Below, piece after piece: positions 45,423 through 55,400 of a stretch of 64,000 nt of DNA. The position numbers were made by a program, and so were the translations under genes. Source of the DNA: Deltaproteobacteria bacterium (GTDB lineage: Bacteria > Lernaellota > Lernaellaia > JACKCT01). Under the pieces are notes generated by a model, which saw only the letters and a list, made by a program, of their open reading frames with translations, made no database searches and was not told the origin of the DNA. The DNA is taken from contig JADLEX010000017.1 in assembly GCA_020845895.1 (NCBI GenBank), positions 1 to 64,000 of the forward strand, in the 5' to 3' direction. Position 1 is the stretch's first letter, and every line of letters begins with the position of its first letter.

Positions 45423-48139
45423 CGCCGCGCTACGTCATCGGCGCGGTCGTGTCCGATCACGACAGCTCCGTGTGCCTGCTGCGCGACGGCGCGCTCGTGG
45501 CGTGCGTGAACGAGGAGCGCCTGTGTCGCGTGCGCAAGGGCGACCGGCGCAATTCGATTCGCCGTGCGCTCACGGCGGTGCTCGCCGAGGCGGGCATTCG
45601 CCTCGGCGACGTGTCGGCGATCTTCTGCGACACCGACCACTACTTCGCTCCCGATCACGTGCCGGTGCCGGTCTTCCCCGACTACCCCGATCCCGCGCGC
45701 ATCTACCAGATCACGCACCACGTCGGCCACGCGGCGAGCGCGTTTTTGCCAAGCCCGTTCGACGAGGCGGCGTTTCTGACAATCGACGCGTCGGGGGGAA
45801 TCGCGCCGATCGCGGAATCGGAGACCGGCAAGGCGTATTGGAGCATGACGGCGCGCGAGACGGATTTCATGGCGCGCGGATTTCGGGCGGCTCACGTGCA
45901 TCCGCATCTGACCGAACTGCTCTCCGCGCTTCCCGGCGGGGAGGCGCGCAACTATCCCGCCGAAAGCCTGACCGCGGGGACGGCCCGTCGTGGCGAGGCG
46001 ATGACCGAATTGTGGGACGACTTCGCGCAGTCGTCTCTCGGGTATTTCTATGCCCAGTGCAGCCACTTCCTCGACATGGAGGAAGGGCACTTCATGGGCC
46101 TCGCCAGCTACGGAAAGTCCGGGCCGATGCTGGACGCCATGCGCGAGGTGATTCGCCTCGAAGACGACGGACGCATCCGTATCGACGCGGACATGATGCA
46201 CTTTTGGCAAGACCGGCACGTGCTCGAGGACCCCGTTTCCATACGTCGCCTTTCGACCGCGTTCATGAAGACCTTCGGGCCGGGGCGCAAGTTCTTCGAG
46301 CCTATCACCGAGCGGCACATGGATTTCGCGCACGCCGCGCAGGCGCGCCTCGAAGAGGCGATGGTGCACGTCGCGAAACACCTGCGTCGCGTGAGCGGGA
46401 TGAAAAACCTCGTGCTCGCGGGCGGCGTGGCGCTCAACTCCGTGGGCAACGGCGTCGTTCTTCGCGAGGCGGGGTTCGACAACATCTTCATCCAGCCCGC
46501 CGCGTCGGATGACGGCCTCGCGCTGGGCTTCGCGCTCTTCGGTGACTACGTTCTGGACGAGTGCCGCGACGGCGCGGCATTCCGCATGGGCAGCGCGTTC
46601 CTCGGGCCCGACCGTGACGCCGAATGCGCGGCCTTCGTGGAGCAGCTCGAACAGGGGCTCGTCGAGATCGAGTACCTCGATTCGTTGCCGTTCACGTGGC
46701 ATGTGGACGTGCTGTGGAAAGGGCCGGGCGACCGCGATTTCGAACGTACGCGCATGCGTCATGCGGGAAGCGGCCGGCACGTCGCGCATCTGCCCATCGC
46801 GGCGCGGGGCGGTCTCGAATATCACTTCGAGGTTTACGCGGCCTCGCCTGACGACTACGAACGCGCGGCGGTCGAAAACGCAAGTCGTTCGGACGAAGGG
46901 TTATCCGCACATCCGAAAAACGGAAATGGTCACGCGGCGGACCCGCGACGACCGACCGATCCCTTCGAGATGTTTCTTTACGATCACCGCGATATCGCGG
47001 GAATTCTCGACGGTGAGCGCGCGTTCGTCGGGCCGGAGCAGGTCGTCATCGATCCGACCAACCGCTGCGACAACAACTGCCTCGCGTGCTGGACCTATTC
47101 GCCGCTGCTCGGCGACGCCGCCCCGCCGGAAGAGTGGTTCAGGCAGCAGATGTCGCCGGAGCTGATGCACCGGACGATTGAGGAACTCGCGGATTTGGGC
47201 ACGCGGCGAATTCGGTTCACGGGCGGCGGCGAGCCCTTCGTGCACCCGCAGATGATCGAGTTTCTCGAACACGTCAAATCGCGCGGCATGATCGCGTGCG
47301 TGACGACGAACTTCACGGCGCTGACGTCCGAAAAGGTCCGCCGCATGGCGGAAATCGGCGTGGACGAGGTCACGGCGAGCATCTGGGCGGGAACGCCGGA
47401 CATGTACGCGCGCAGTCATCCGAAAAAGACCGCGCGCACGTTCGAGAAGATCGAGGCGCTGCTCAAGGAATTTACGGCGTCGAAGCCCGGTCACGCGCGG
47501 CTGTACGTCGCCAACGTGCTATTCTCGATGAACTACGTCGAGACGCGCGAGATGTACCACCTCGCCAACCGGTGCGGTGCGGACGGCATCTACTTCGCAC
47601 TCGTCGATTCGGTCGCGACGCGCACCGACGGCCTGTTGCTCACGCCGCCGCACATTCGCGTGCTGCGCGAGCACCTTGCCGAGGTCAAGACGCGCGTGGA
47701 CGAACTCAACCGCACGCGCGCGGTGCCGTTCGTACTCGACAACTACCACGGCCTGATGCGACGGCTGGAGAGCATCGGCGCGACGCGCGGTGACTACGAC
47801 GCGCACGCGGTGGACGCGATTCCATGTTACGTCGGGTGGACGTTTTGCCGAATCACGCCGGACGGGCAGGTTGTCCCGTGTTGTCGCGGTGTGGACAAAC
47901 CGATGGGGAATCTGCACAAACAGACGTTCACCGAGATCTGGGCCGATCACCGTTATCGGGAGTTTCGTCGCATGGCGCTGCGCGAGAAAAAATCGCACCC
48001 GTATTTCGCAGAGATCGGCTGCCACCGGACCTGCGACAACCTGATGCACAACGAGACCGAACACGCGCGCTTCACGGCGCTCGGCGCCGAGGAGCGGGAG
48101 CACCTGGTGCGTTTTGTCGTGCGGGGCGAAGCGCGATGA
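45419..48139 (+). CDS. N-terminal half of a carbamoyltransferase fused to radical SAM/SPASM
   Basis: A 906-residue fusion. Residues 1-400 are the ASKHA-fold half of a NodU/CmcH carbamoyltransferase (SDHDSSVCLLRDG; VNEERL; the histidine cluster THHVGHAASAF; LVLAGGVALNSVGNG). About residues 420-490 form a strand-rich region (FTWHVDVLWKG) of unknown fold, followed by a linker with NGNGH. The radical SAM domain has C550, C554, C557 (CDNNCLAC), GGGEP, and a SPASM-type tail (AIPCYVGWTF, VVPCCRG, CHRTC). The carbamoyltransferase C-domain is supplied by the preceding gene (ATGA overlap). It uses carbamoyl phosphate and ATP by family analogy, probably to carbamoylate a hydroxyl of a sugar or similar. 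Confidence 0.85.
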   Translation: MTPRYVIGAVVSDHDSSVCLLRDGALVACVNEERLCRVRKGDRRNSIRRALTAVLAEAGIRLGDVSAIFCDTDHYFAPDHVPVPVFPDYPDPARIYQITHHVGHAASAFLPSPFDEAAFLTIDASGGIAPIAESETGKAYWSMTARETDFMARGFRAAHVHPHLTELLSALPGGEARNYPAESLTAGTARRGEAMTELWDDFAQSSLGYFYAQCSHFLDMEEGHFMGLASYGKSGPMLDAMREVIRLEDDGRIRIDADMMHFWQDRHVLEDPVSIRRLSTAFMKTFGPGRKFFEPITERHMDFAHAAQARLEEAMVHVAKHLRRVSGMKNLVLAGGVALNSVGNGVVLREAGFDNIFIQPAASDDGLALGFALFGDYVLDECRDGAAFRMGSAFLGPDRDAECAAFVEQLEQGLVEIEYLDSLPFTWHVDVLWKGPGDRDFERTRMRHAGSGRHVAHLPIAARGGLEYHFEVYAASPDDYERAAVENASRSDEGLSAHPKNGNGHAADPRRPTDPFEMFLYDHRDIAGILDGERAFVGPEQVVIDPTNRCDNNCLACWTYSPLLGDAAPPEEWFRQQMSPELMHRTIEELADLGTRRIRFTGGGEPFVHPQMIEFLEHVKSRGMIACVTTNFTALTSEKVRRMAEIGVDEVTASIWAGTPDMYARSHPKKTARTFEKIEALLKEFTASKPGHARLYVANVLFSMNYVETREMYHLANRCGADGIYFALVDSVATRTDGLLLTPPHIRVLREHLAEVKTRVDELNRTRAVPFVLDNYHGLMRRLESIGATRGDYDAHAVDAIPCYVGWTFCRITPDGQVVPCCRGVDKPMGNLHKQTFTEIWADHRYREFRRMALREKKSHPYFAEIGCHRTCDNLMHNETEHARFTALGAEEREHLVRFVVRGEAR

Positions 48140-49101
48140 CGCGGCGCGTACTCATCACCGGCGGCGCGGGCTTCATTGGCCATCATCTCGCGCGGCGCAT
48201 GCTCAGCGAGGGCTGGGCGGTGACGGTGATCGACAACGAGAGCACCGGTCGGCGCGAGGACGTCCCCGCCGAGTGCCGCTACTTCAAGGGCGACGTGCGA
48301 AACACCGACGACCTGCGCGAGGCGTTCGCGGACGCGCCGGACGCCGTTTTCCACATCGCCGGACAGGCGAGCAACATCAAGAGCTTCGATCGCCCGCAGC
48401 TCGACATGGACGTCAACGTGATCGGAACGATCAACGTCGTTGAGATGTGCCTGCTGCGTCGCGTGCCCAAGCTCGTGTACGCGGGTTCGATGACCGCGTA
48501 CGGGCCGATGGCGACGCTGCCCGTGGCGGAAGACGCGGTGCTTGCGCCGATTTCCTACTACGGCATCGGCAAGATGGCGGCGGAGCGATTCGTGCTCGCC
48601 ACCGCCTTGCGTCGCGATCTCGCCGCGCCCTTCGACGCGACCGTGTTTCGCATGTTCAACGTGTACGGTCCGGGCCAAAGCCTGACCAATCCTTACCAAG
48701 GTGTGCTGGCGATTTTCATCGGCCATGTGCTGCGTGGCGAGCCGTGCGTGATCCATGCCGACGGCGCGCAGTCGCGCGACTTCGTCTATATCGACGACGT
48801 GACCCGCGCGTGGGCCGCGGCGGCGACGCCGGGTGTGGCTTCGGGCGAGGCGGTCAACCTGGGCTCGGGGCAGGGCATCGCCGTGCGCGATCTGGTCACG
48901 CATGTCTGCCGCGTTCTCGGTCATGACGCGGATGCGTATCCGCGAACATTCGAACCGCGTCGACCGGGGGATCAGGATCATACGCGGGCCGACATCCGCA
49001 AAGCCGCCGCCGTGCTCGGATGGAAGCCGCAGGTGGGCTTTGAAGAAGGCCTGCGGCGAACGATCGACTGGGCTCGAAACGCCTCGGAACCCGTCGCCTG
49101 A
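48136..49101 (+). CDS. NAD-dependent sugar epimerase/dehydratase (extended SDR)
   Basis: A 321-residue extended short-chain dehydrogenase. It has the NAD site ITGGAGFIGHHLA, the catalytic Y-x-x-x-K in YYGIGKMAAERF with the upstream serine/threonine region YAGSMTAYG, and a C-terminal substrate domain with FNVYGPGQS and DFVYIDDV. The closest functional type is UDP-glucose 4-epimerase-like enzymes. The start overlaps the radical SAM fusion by 4 bases, so it is firmly part of the cluster and points to a nucleotide-sugar intermediate. Confidence 0.9.
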   Translation: MTRRVLITGGAGFIGHHLARRMLSEGWAVTVIDNESTGRREDVPAECRYFKGDVRNTDDLREAFADAPDAVFHIAGQASNIKSFDRPQLDMDVNVIGTINVVEMCLLRRVPKLVYAGSMTAYGPMATLPVAEDAVLAPISYYGIGKMAAERFVLATALRRDLAAPFDATVFRMFNVYGPGQSLTNPYQGVLAIFIGHVLRGEPCVIHADGAQSRDFVYIDDVTRAWAAAATPGVASGEAVNLGSGQGIAVRDLVTHVCRVLGHDADAYPRTFEPRRPGDQDHTRADIRKAAAVLGWKPQVGFEEGLRRTIDWARNASEPVA

Positions 49102-49116
49102 ACGGCGCGCCGAATC

Positions 49117-49145
49117 TGGCCAACCTTGTCGCGCGCTGATATAAA
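49117..49145 (+). promoter_or_regulatory. candidate internal promoter before the full-length carbamoyltransferase
   Basis: TGGCCA at 49117-49122, 17-base spacer, TATAAA at 49140-49145. It lies in the only intergenic gap (122 bases) inside the cluster, so the second half may be transcribed separately. Confidence 0.45.
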
Positions 49146-49223
49146 ATCCCGTTCCACCCCTGCGGGAGTTGTGAGCCGCGCGCGGTCGGTGCGAGTCGGC
49201 CGGATCGGCGCGGATCGATCGAT

Positions 49224-50906
49224 ATGAATATCCTGGGAATCTCGGACAACCACGGATCGGGGGCGGCCCTGGTTCGAAACGGGCGTCTCGTCGCGGCCGT
49301 CAACGAGGAGCGCATCGATCGCGAGAAAAACTCGCTGGCGTTCCCGTGGGGCGCCATCGACGAGGTCCTGCGCATGGAAGGGCTCGCGCCGCGAGACATC
49401 GACCTCGTCGTCGTCGGCAGCGTGTTCACGCCGATCTTTTTTCTGCGGCTGCTTCGGCCTTTTCATCAGTTCATCAAGCGGCGCGCCAGCCAGTTCGGCC
49501 TGCTCTTCGATCTGTACATCTACTACCAGATTCTGGTCCGCAACTCGCGGCTCGCCACGCGGATCGAAACGCTCCTGTCCCGCGCGCTCTTCGGTCGGCA
49601 GTTCACCAAGCGCGGTTTCGCGTGCGAGATCCACCTGCTCGACCACCACACCGCGCATGCGTACTCGGCCTTTCTCACGTCGCCGTTCGAACACGCGACG
49701 GTCATCACGGCCGACGCGATGGGCGACGGAGTTTCGGTCACCGTCGGAATTGCGCGCGAGGGGCGCATCGAGCGGATCTGGGCACAGGACGGACGCAGCG
49801 CGTTCAACCCGTACTACTCGCGCGTGACCGAGCTGCTCGGCTTTGTTCCGAATCGCCACGAGGGCAAAGTGACGGGCCTTGCAGCCTACGGCGACGCCGA
49901 GGTGCTTAGGTCCGACTTCGAGCGCGCCGCGCACTTTCGTGGGCCGGGCTTCAATTCCTTCCGTTTCTGGCATCCCGGTTTGAAACACTACGGATTCTTT
50001 GGGAGAATCGGGCATTATTCACGGGAATTGATCGCCGCCGGCTGCCAGAGGAACCTCGAGGTTCAGATGGGCGCGTTTGTGGACCACTGGGTCCGCAAGA
50101 CGGGTGTGCCCGATGTCGTGCTCGCGGGCGGGATCTTCGAGAACGTCAAGCTCAATCAGCGCATCCACGAACTCGACACGGTGCGCGCCGTGTACATCTT
50201 CCCCAATATGTCGGACGGCGGGCTCGGCGCGGGCGCGGCGCTGGCGTTCGGCGCGAATCGCCCGCGCCCCGTGGATACGATGTACCTCGGCCCCGCCTAC
50301 GATCGCGACCGTATCGAACGCGCGGCGGCGGCGTCGGGACTTGTCGTTGAACGGCCCGAAGACCGGCCGGATCACGTCGCCGATCTGCTCGCGGCCGGTC
50401 ATGTGATCGCGCGATTCGACGGGGCGATGGAGTATGGTCCGCGCGCTCTGGGCAACCGGAGCATTCTCTACCGCCCCGACGACCCGAAGGTGAACGACTG
50501 GCTGAACGAGCGGCTGCGCCGGACGGAGTTTATGCCGTTCGCGCCGGTGGTGCGGCGGGAACGCGCGGCGGATTGCTTCGTCGGCGTCGACGGTGCCGAG
50601 TTCACGGCGCGCTTCATGAACATCTGTTTTGACTGCACGGACCTGATGAAACGCCTGTGCCCGGGTGTCGTGCACGTGGACGGCACGGCGCGCCCGCAGA
50701 TTCTGACGCGCGAGGAAAACCCCGCTTACTACGACCTGCTGCAGCGGTTCGAGGAGAAGACGGGGTTGCCCGCGCTCATCAACACGAGCTTCAACATGCA
50801 CGAGGAACCGATCGTCATGACGCCGGAAGACGCCGTGCGCGCATTCGTCGCCGCGCGGTTGCCTTATCTGGTGCTCGGCCACCTCGTGGTGAAAGGGATC
50901 GCGTGA
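49224..50906 (+). CDS. full-length NodU/CmcH-family carbamoyltransferase
   Basis: A 560-residue two-domain enzyme. The N-terminal ASKHA half shows ILGISDNHGSGAALVRNG, VNEERID, LDHHTAHAYSAF and VLAGGIFENVKLNQ; the C-terminal half has MEYGPRALGNRSIL, FMPFAPVV and LINTSFNMHEEPIV. Relatives such as NodU, TobZ and CmcH carbamoylate sugar or cephem hydroxyls using carbamoyl phosphate and ATP. This is the intact counterpart of the split enzyme encoded 1-4 kb upstream. Length is normal for the family. It shares a GTGA overlap with the following radical SAM gene. Confidence 0.93.
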   Translation: MNILGISDNHGSGAALVRNGRLVAAVNEERIDREKNSLAFPWGAIDEVLRMEGLAPRDIDLVVVGSVFTPIFFLRLLRPFHQFIKRRASQFGLLFDLYIYYQILVRNSRLATRIETLLSRALFGRQFTKRGFACEIHLLDHHTAHAYSAFLTSPFEHATVITADAMGDGVSVTVGIAREGRIERIWAQDGRSAFNPYYSRVTELLGFVPNRHEGKVTGLAAYGDAEVLRSDFERAAHFRGPGFNSFRFWHPGLKHYGFFGRIGHYSRELIAAGCQRNLEVQMGAFVDHWVRKTGVPDVVLAGGIFENVKLNQRIHELDTVRAVYIFPNMSDGGLGAGAALAFGANRPRPVDTMYLGPAYDRDRIERAAAASGLVVERPEDRPDHVADLLAAGHVIARFDGAMEYGPRALGNRSILYRPDDPKVNDWLNERLRRTEFMPFAPVVRRERAADCFVGVDGAEFTARFMNICFDCTDLMKRLCPGVVHVDGTARPQILTREENPAYYDLLQRFEEKTGLPALINTSFNMHEEPIVMTPEDAVRAFVAARLPYLVLGHLVVKGIA

Positions 50907-52498
50907 CGGATTCGCCGCGCGAAGGCGCGCCCGACACGCGGCGCGACCGGGCGCCGGACATCTTGCTCTTCTCGCCGCCGCCGTGGCTGGTCTCAGGGCC
51001 GCCGCTGGGTCTGGCGGCGTTGTCGGCGTTTCTGCGCGCCGAGGGGTGGGGCGTTCGCGTTCTGGACGGAAATGCCAAGACCTATCGGCGCAGTTCCTCC
51101 GCTTATCACAAGCTGTGGCTGTGGGATTACAGCGCGTTTTGGGAGGACGCCGAGCGCGTCGAGCGAGCGTTCGGCGATGTGCTGCGCGCACTTGCGGAGG
51201 ATGCGGCGGCGATCGGTGCGCCGGTCGTGGGTGTCAACGTGGTGCACCGCAAGGAGGCCGCCGCGGCGATCTTTCTGCGCCGGTTGCGCGAGTTGCAGCC
51301 CGACGTTCTTGTGTTCGTCGGCGGCCCCGGCGCGGGCTGGCGGGAATCGCGCGACCATATGCGTCACGTCGCCGCGAACCTGATTGACGGCTTCGTGGTG
51401 GGCGAGGGCGAGATCACGTGTCACGAACTGCTGTCGCGCATCGGCCGGGGAGAATCGCCCGACAACCTGCCGGGATTCGTGACCGGCGACGAATCGGGCG
51501 AGAGCCGATTTCGCCCCGGACCGTTTCTGACCGATATGGGTCGGCTTCCCGTGCCCGACTTCGGCGACTTTGACATGACCGAGTACGATATCGATTCGCT
51601 CGTCGTCGAGTGGAATCGGGGGTGCGTCGCGCGGTGCACCTATTGCAGCATCAATGAATACTGGAACGCGTTCCGCTTCAAGTCGGCGGAGGCGGTCGCC
51701 ACGGAGTTGGAGACGCTCGCCACGCGGCACGGCATTCGGCGTTTCACCGTGGTCGATCCCATGGTGAACGGGAATCCCGACCATTTGGAACGCGTTTGCG
51801 ACGCCATCATCGCGCGCGGCATATCCGTCGAGTGGTCCGCGGGGTTTTCGCCCAACAAGACCGTGTCGGCCGAGGTGTTCCGCAAATTGCGCGCCGCCGG
51901 GTGCTGGAAGCTCGAATTCGGCGTCGATTCCGGTTCGGACCGCATCCTGAAGAAGATGGGAAAACGATATCGGGCCGACGCCGCCGGACAAATGATTGAC
52001 GACGCTCATAACGCCGGAATCGAGGTCATGCTCTATTTGATCGTCGGATTCCCCGGCGAGACCGACGAAACGGTGGACGAAACCATCGCCTGGCTTCGCC
52101 GCCACGCGCGCGCCATCGATATGGTGCGCTCGGTGTCGAGCCTGACGATCGAAGACGGGACAGCCGTGGAACGCCGCGCGGAACTGTTCGGCATCGACGA
52201 ACTCGACCGGTCGGACACGCATTGGCGTGACGACTGGAGCGCGGGCGAGGATACGCCGGCGATTCGCGCCGCCCGTGTCGAGCGCGTGCTTGCGACGATC
52301 CGCGAACTCGGGATCACGATCGAGTCGGAGCTCGTCGCCGACGGGTCGGCGTTGGCCGCGGGGCCGGACGCCTGGGCGGATACGGTGGTGGACGAGGAGT
52401 TTTTGCGCAATCACGAACGGCAGCGTCAGGCCCATGGCGGGTCCATGATGTGTTCGTCGTTCCCCGGCGGGCAGGCGGATGTTCAAGAACGCGCGTGA
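50903..52498 (+). CDS. B12-binding-domain radical SAM protein
   Basis: A 531-residue protein starting at GTG within the preceding stop. Residues about 18-190 form a cobalamin-binding-like Rossmann domain (LLFSPPPWLVSGPPLGLAAL, FVGGPGAG, VVGEGE) without the DxHxxG histidine motif. The radical SAM domain has CVARCTYCS in EWNRGCVARC, VDPMVNG, FGVDSGSDRILKKMGK and LYLIVGFPGET. Such enzymes often methylate or rearrange unactivated carbons. It is a close paralogue of module 1 of the next, giant protein (shared EWNRGC, CxIN, FRxKSA, VDPMVNG). The next gene begins inside its last 20 bases. Confidence 0.9.
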   Translation: MTDSPREGAPDTRRDRAPDILLFSPPPWLVSGPPLGLAALSAFLRAEGWGVRVLDGNAKTYRRSSSAYHKLWLWDYSAFWEDAERVERAFGDVLRALAEDAAAIGAPVVGVNVVHRKEAAAAIFLRRLRELQPDVLVFVGGPGAGWRESRDHMRHVAANLIDGFVVGEGEITCHELLSRIGRGESPDNLPGFVTGDESGESRFRPGPFLTDMGRLPVPDFGDFDMTEYDIDSLVVEWNRGCVARCTYCSINEYWNAFRFKSAEAVATELETLATRHGIRRFTVVDPMVNGNPDHLERVCDAIIARGISVEWSAGFSPNKTVSAEVFRKLRAAGCWKLEFGVDSGSDRILKKMGKRYRADAAGQMIDDAHNAGIEVMLYLIVGFPGETDETVDETIAWLRRHARAIDMVRSVSSLTIEDGTAVERRAELFGIDELDRSDTHWRDDWSAGEDTPAIRAARVERVLATIRELGITIESELVADGSALAAGPDAWADTVVDEEFLRNHERQRQAHGGSMMCSSFPGGQADVQERA

Positions 52499-55400
52499 CG
52501 CCGGATCGCTCGCATTCCCCGAGCACGTGATGATCCAGACCACGTCGCGGTGTAACTCCGCGTGCGTGATTTGCCCGTGGCCCGATACGGCGAAGGCGCA
52601 GGCGCAGGGCGACATGGACGACGCGCTTTTCGCGTCGCTCGTGGATGAGCTGAAGACCTATCCAAATCTCACGCGCGTGATGATGTACCTGATGAACGAG
52701 CCGCTGCTCGACCGGCGGATGCCGGAACGCATCGACCGCGTGCGCCGCGCGTTGCCGAACGCGGAGATCTATCTCCTCACGAACGGCATCCTGCTCGACC
52801 GCGAACTCGGGGACCGGATCATCGATTCCGGTTTGTCGTGGATTGGCCTGTCGATCCACGCGATCGACAACGACACTTATAAGAACATCACGGGGCGAGG
52901 TGATTTCGGGAAAATCCGCGACCGGCTCGAAACGTTCGTGGATCGCGCGATGGCGGCACGGGGCGGCGAGTTCGTTCAGGTCAACATCACCAAGGTGCGC
53001 CCGCTCATCGACGACGAGGAATTCGAGCGCGCGGCGAAGCACTGGCGCGATCTGGGCGTGCGCCGCGTGGACGTGGATCAGGGCTACATCAGCCGCGCGG
53101 GCAACGTGGACGTCTGGGGTCACGTGCAGGTCGATGTTCGCCGGACATCGGGATGCGGGACGCTGTGGGCCTACAAAATGGCGCACATTCTCTTCGACGG
53201 CGACGTGCTGCCGTGCTGCATGGATTGGCGACGGTCGAAGGTGCTGGGCAACATCCGCGAGGCCGGATCGCTCCTCGATGTCTGGCGTGGCCGCGGTCGA
53301 AACGCCTTCCTCGACGACCTTGGCTCGGGCGAGGAACTCCCCGAGGGATTCTTGTGTTCTCGCTGCGAGGACGTCATCCCCGCCGAGGGCGTTCACGTTG
53401 ACACGCGAGCGCCGGTGCCGATCCCGACCGATCAGGTGTTCTCCCGCGTGAGGTTCGTGTCGTCCGTTGTCGAAACGCAATCCGGTACGACCCCGGCTGC
53501 CGCGACGGTCGCCACGAGAAATGGCCCATCGCGCCCGGTCGCAGCGCACACTTCGACCTCGAAACTTCACACGCTCCTGTTCAATCCGCCGCCGTGGCTG
53601 GTACATGCGCCGCCGCTGGGCATCGCGTCCATCGCGGGATACTTGAAGGCGCGCGGGCGCCGCGTGACCGTGATGGACGCCAACGTACGCGTCTATCACG
53701 ACGCGCATGTCGCGGATCGCAAACTTTGGCAGTGGGAGCACGGCGAAATCTGGAGCGACGCGGCGTCGGCCGAACGACTCTTCGGCGAGAGCCTGCGTCG
53801 TCTCGCGCGCGAAGCGGCTGAAGCCGAGGTCGATGTGGTCGGCGTCAGTCTCGTGTCGCGCAAGGAAGTCCCCACGGCGATTTTCGTGCGCGAACTTCGC
53901 CGCCTGCGCCCCGGCGTGCATGTGTTCGTGGGCGGACCGAACACGAGCCACCCCGATCTGCGCGCGCACATCCGCACGATCCTCGGCGATCTGTTCGACG
54001 GGTTCCTCTATGGCGAGGGAGAGGCGGCATTCGAGAACTTGCTGGAACGCCTCGAATCCGGCGCGCCGCGGGACGGCCTGCCCGGGCTCGTCCTCTTCAA
54101 CAGGACGACCGACGAAGAAATCGTGAACGAGGCGGCGGAACTGCCGAATTTGGACGCGCTCACGGTACCGGATTTCGATGGCTTCGACCTGTCACTCTAT
54201 GAATCACCCGCGCTCGTGGTCGAGTGGAATCGCGGGTGCGTCGGTAAGTGCACGTTCTGCAACATCAACGACCTGTGGAAGAGCTTCCGCTACAAATCCG
54301 CGGGCCACGTCGTGAACGAACTGGCGACGCTGACCGACCGGTACAGCACGCGGGATTTCTCCATCGTCGACCCCATGGTGAACGGCGACGTCCCGACGCT
54401 GGAGGCGATCTGCGACGGGATCATCGCGCGCGGGCTCGATGTTCGCTGGGCTGCGGGGATTTCGCCGAATCGCGAGGTCGGCCCCGATTTGTTCCGCAAG
54501 ATGCGCCAGGCCGGTTGCTACCGGTTGGAATTCGGCGTGGAGAGCGGATCGGACGAAATCCTGCGGCGCATGGGCAAGGATTATCGCTCGCCGCTGGCCG
54601 CTCAGATGCTCAAGGACGCGCACGACGCGGGAATCATGGTGGTGCTCTACCTCATCGTCGGGTTCCCGCGCGAGACGCAAATCGAGTTTGAGGAGACCCT
54701 CGCGTTTCTGGAGCAAAACGCCGCACACATCGATCTGATCCGCAGCGTCAATGGCCTTGTCATCATCCACGGCACGCCGATCGAGCGAAAACCGGGCAGC
54801 TTCGGAATCGCCGAGCCGAACCGCCACGAGCCGGGATGGACCACGCACTGGTCATCGGACGAGAACACGCCGGAAGTGCGCGCGGCACGCGTGCGCACGG
54901 TGGTCAAACGCCTCCGGGAACTGGGGATCGCGGTGGAATTCCAGAACACGGAAGAAGTGATGCCCCACGAGATGCGGTTCGCCGAAAAGGCGGACCGGTT
55001 GACGCGGCGGCTCGCGGCGATCGCGCAGGACTGGGGCGATCTGACCGATCGAATGAATACCCGCATCGGCGAAAACGGCGGTGCGGTGCGCGGGCGCGGG
55101 CAGCTCGCCCTGGTGCTATGCCCCGTGTGGGGCGTGGACAGCCCGCCGCTGGGACTCGCCACCGTCGCGGGCTATATGCGCGCGCGCGGTTACGACGTGG
55201 CGACGATCGACTTCAACATCGAGCTGTTCGCGCGCTCGCCCGAGCACCTCAAGCCGTTCTTCGAGGAGAACAGTTTCCGCCACTGGACTGATGAGGAGAG
55301 CTGCGCGCGGCTCGTTCGCGCCTTCGACCGCGACATCGAAAACCTCGTCGCGCGGATCGTCGATCTGAATCGCCGCGTCATCGGGTTCACCGTGTATTCG

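Noticed and set aside
44787-48139. split carbamoyltransferase as a simple frameshift or broken gene
   Set aside because: The halves are in reversed order, have their own start codons and a 4-base overlap, and keep their motifs, so a point frameshift cannot explain them. A rearrangement in the assembly remains formally possible.
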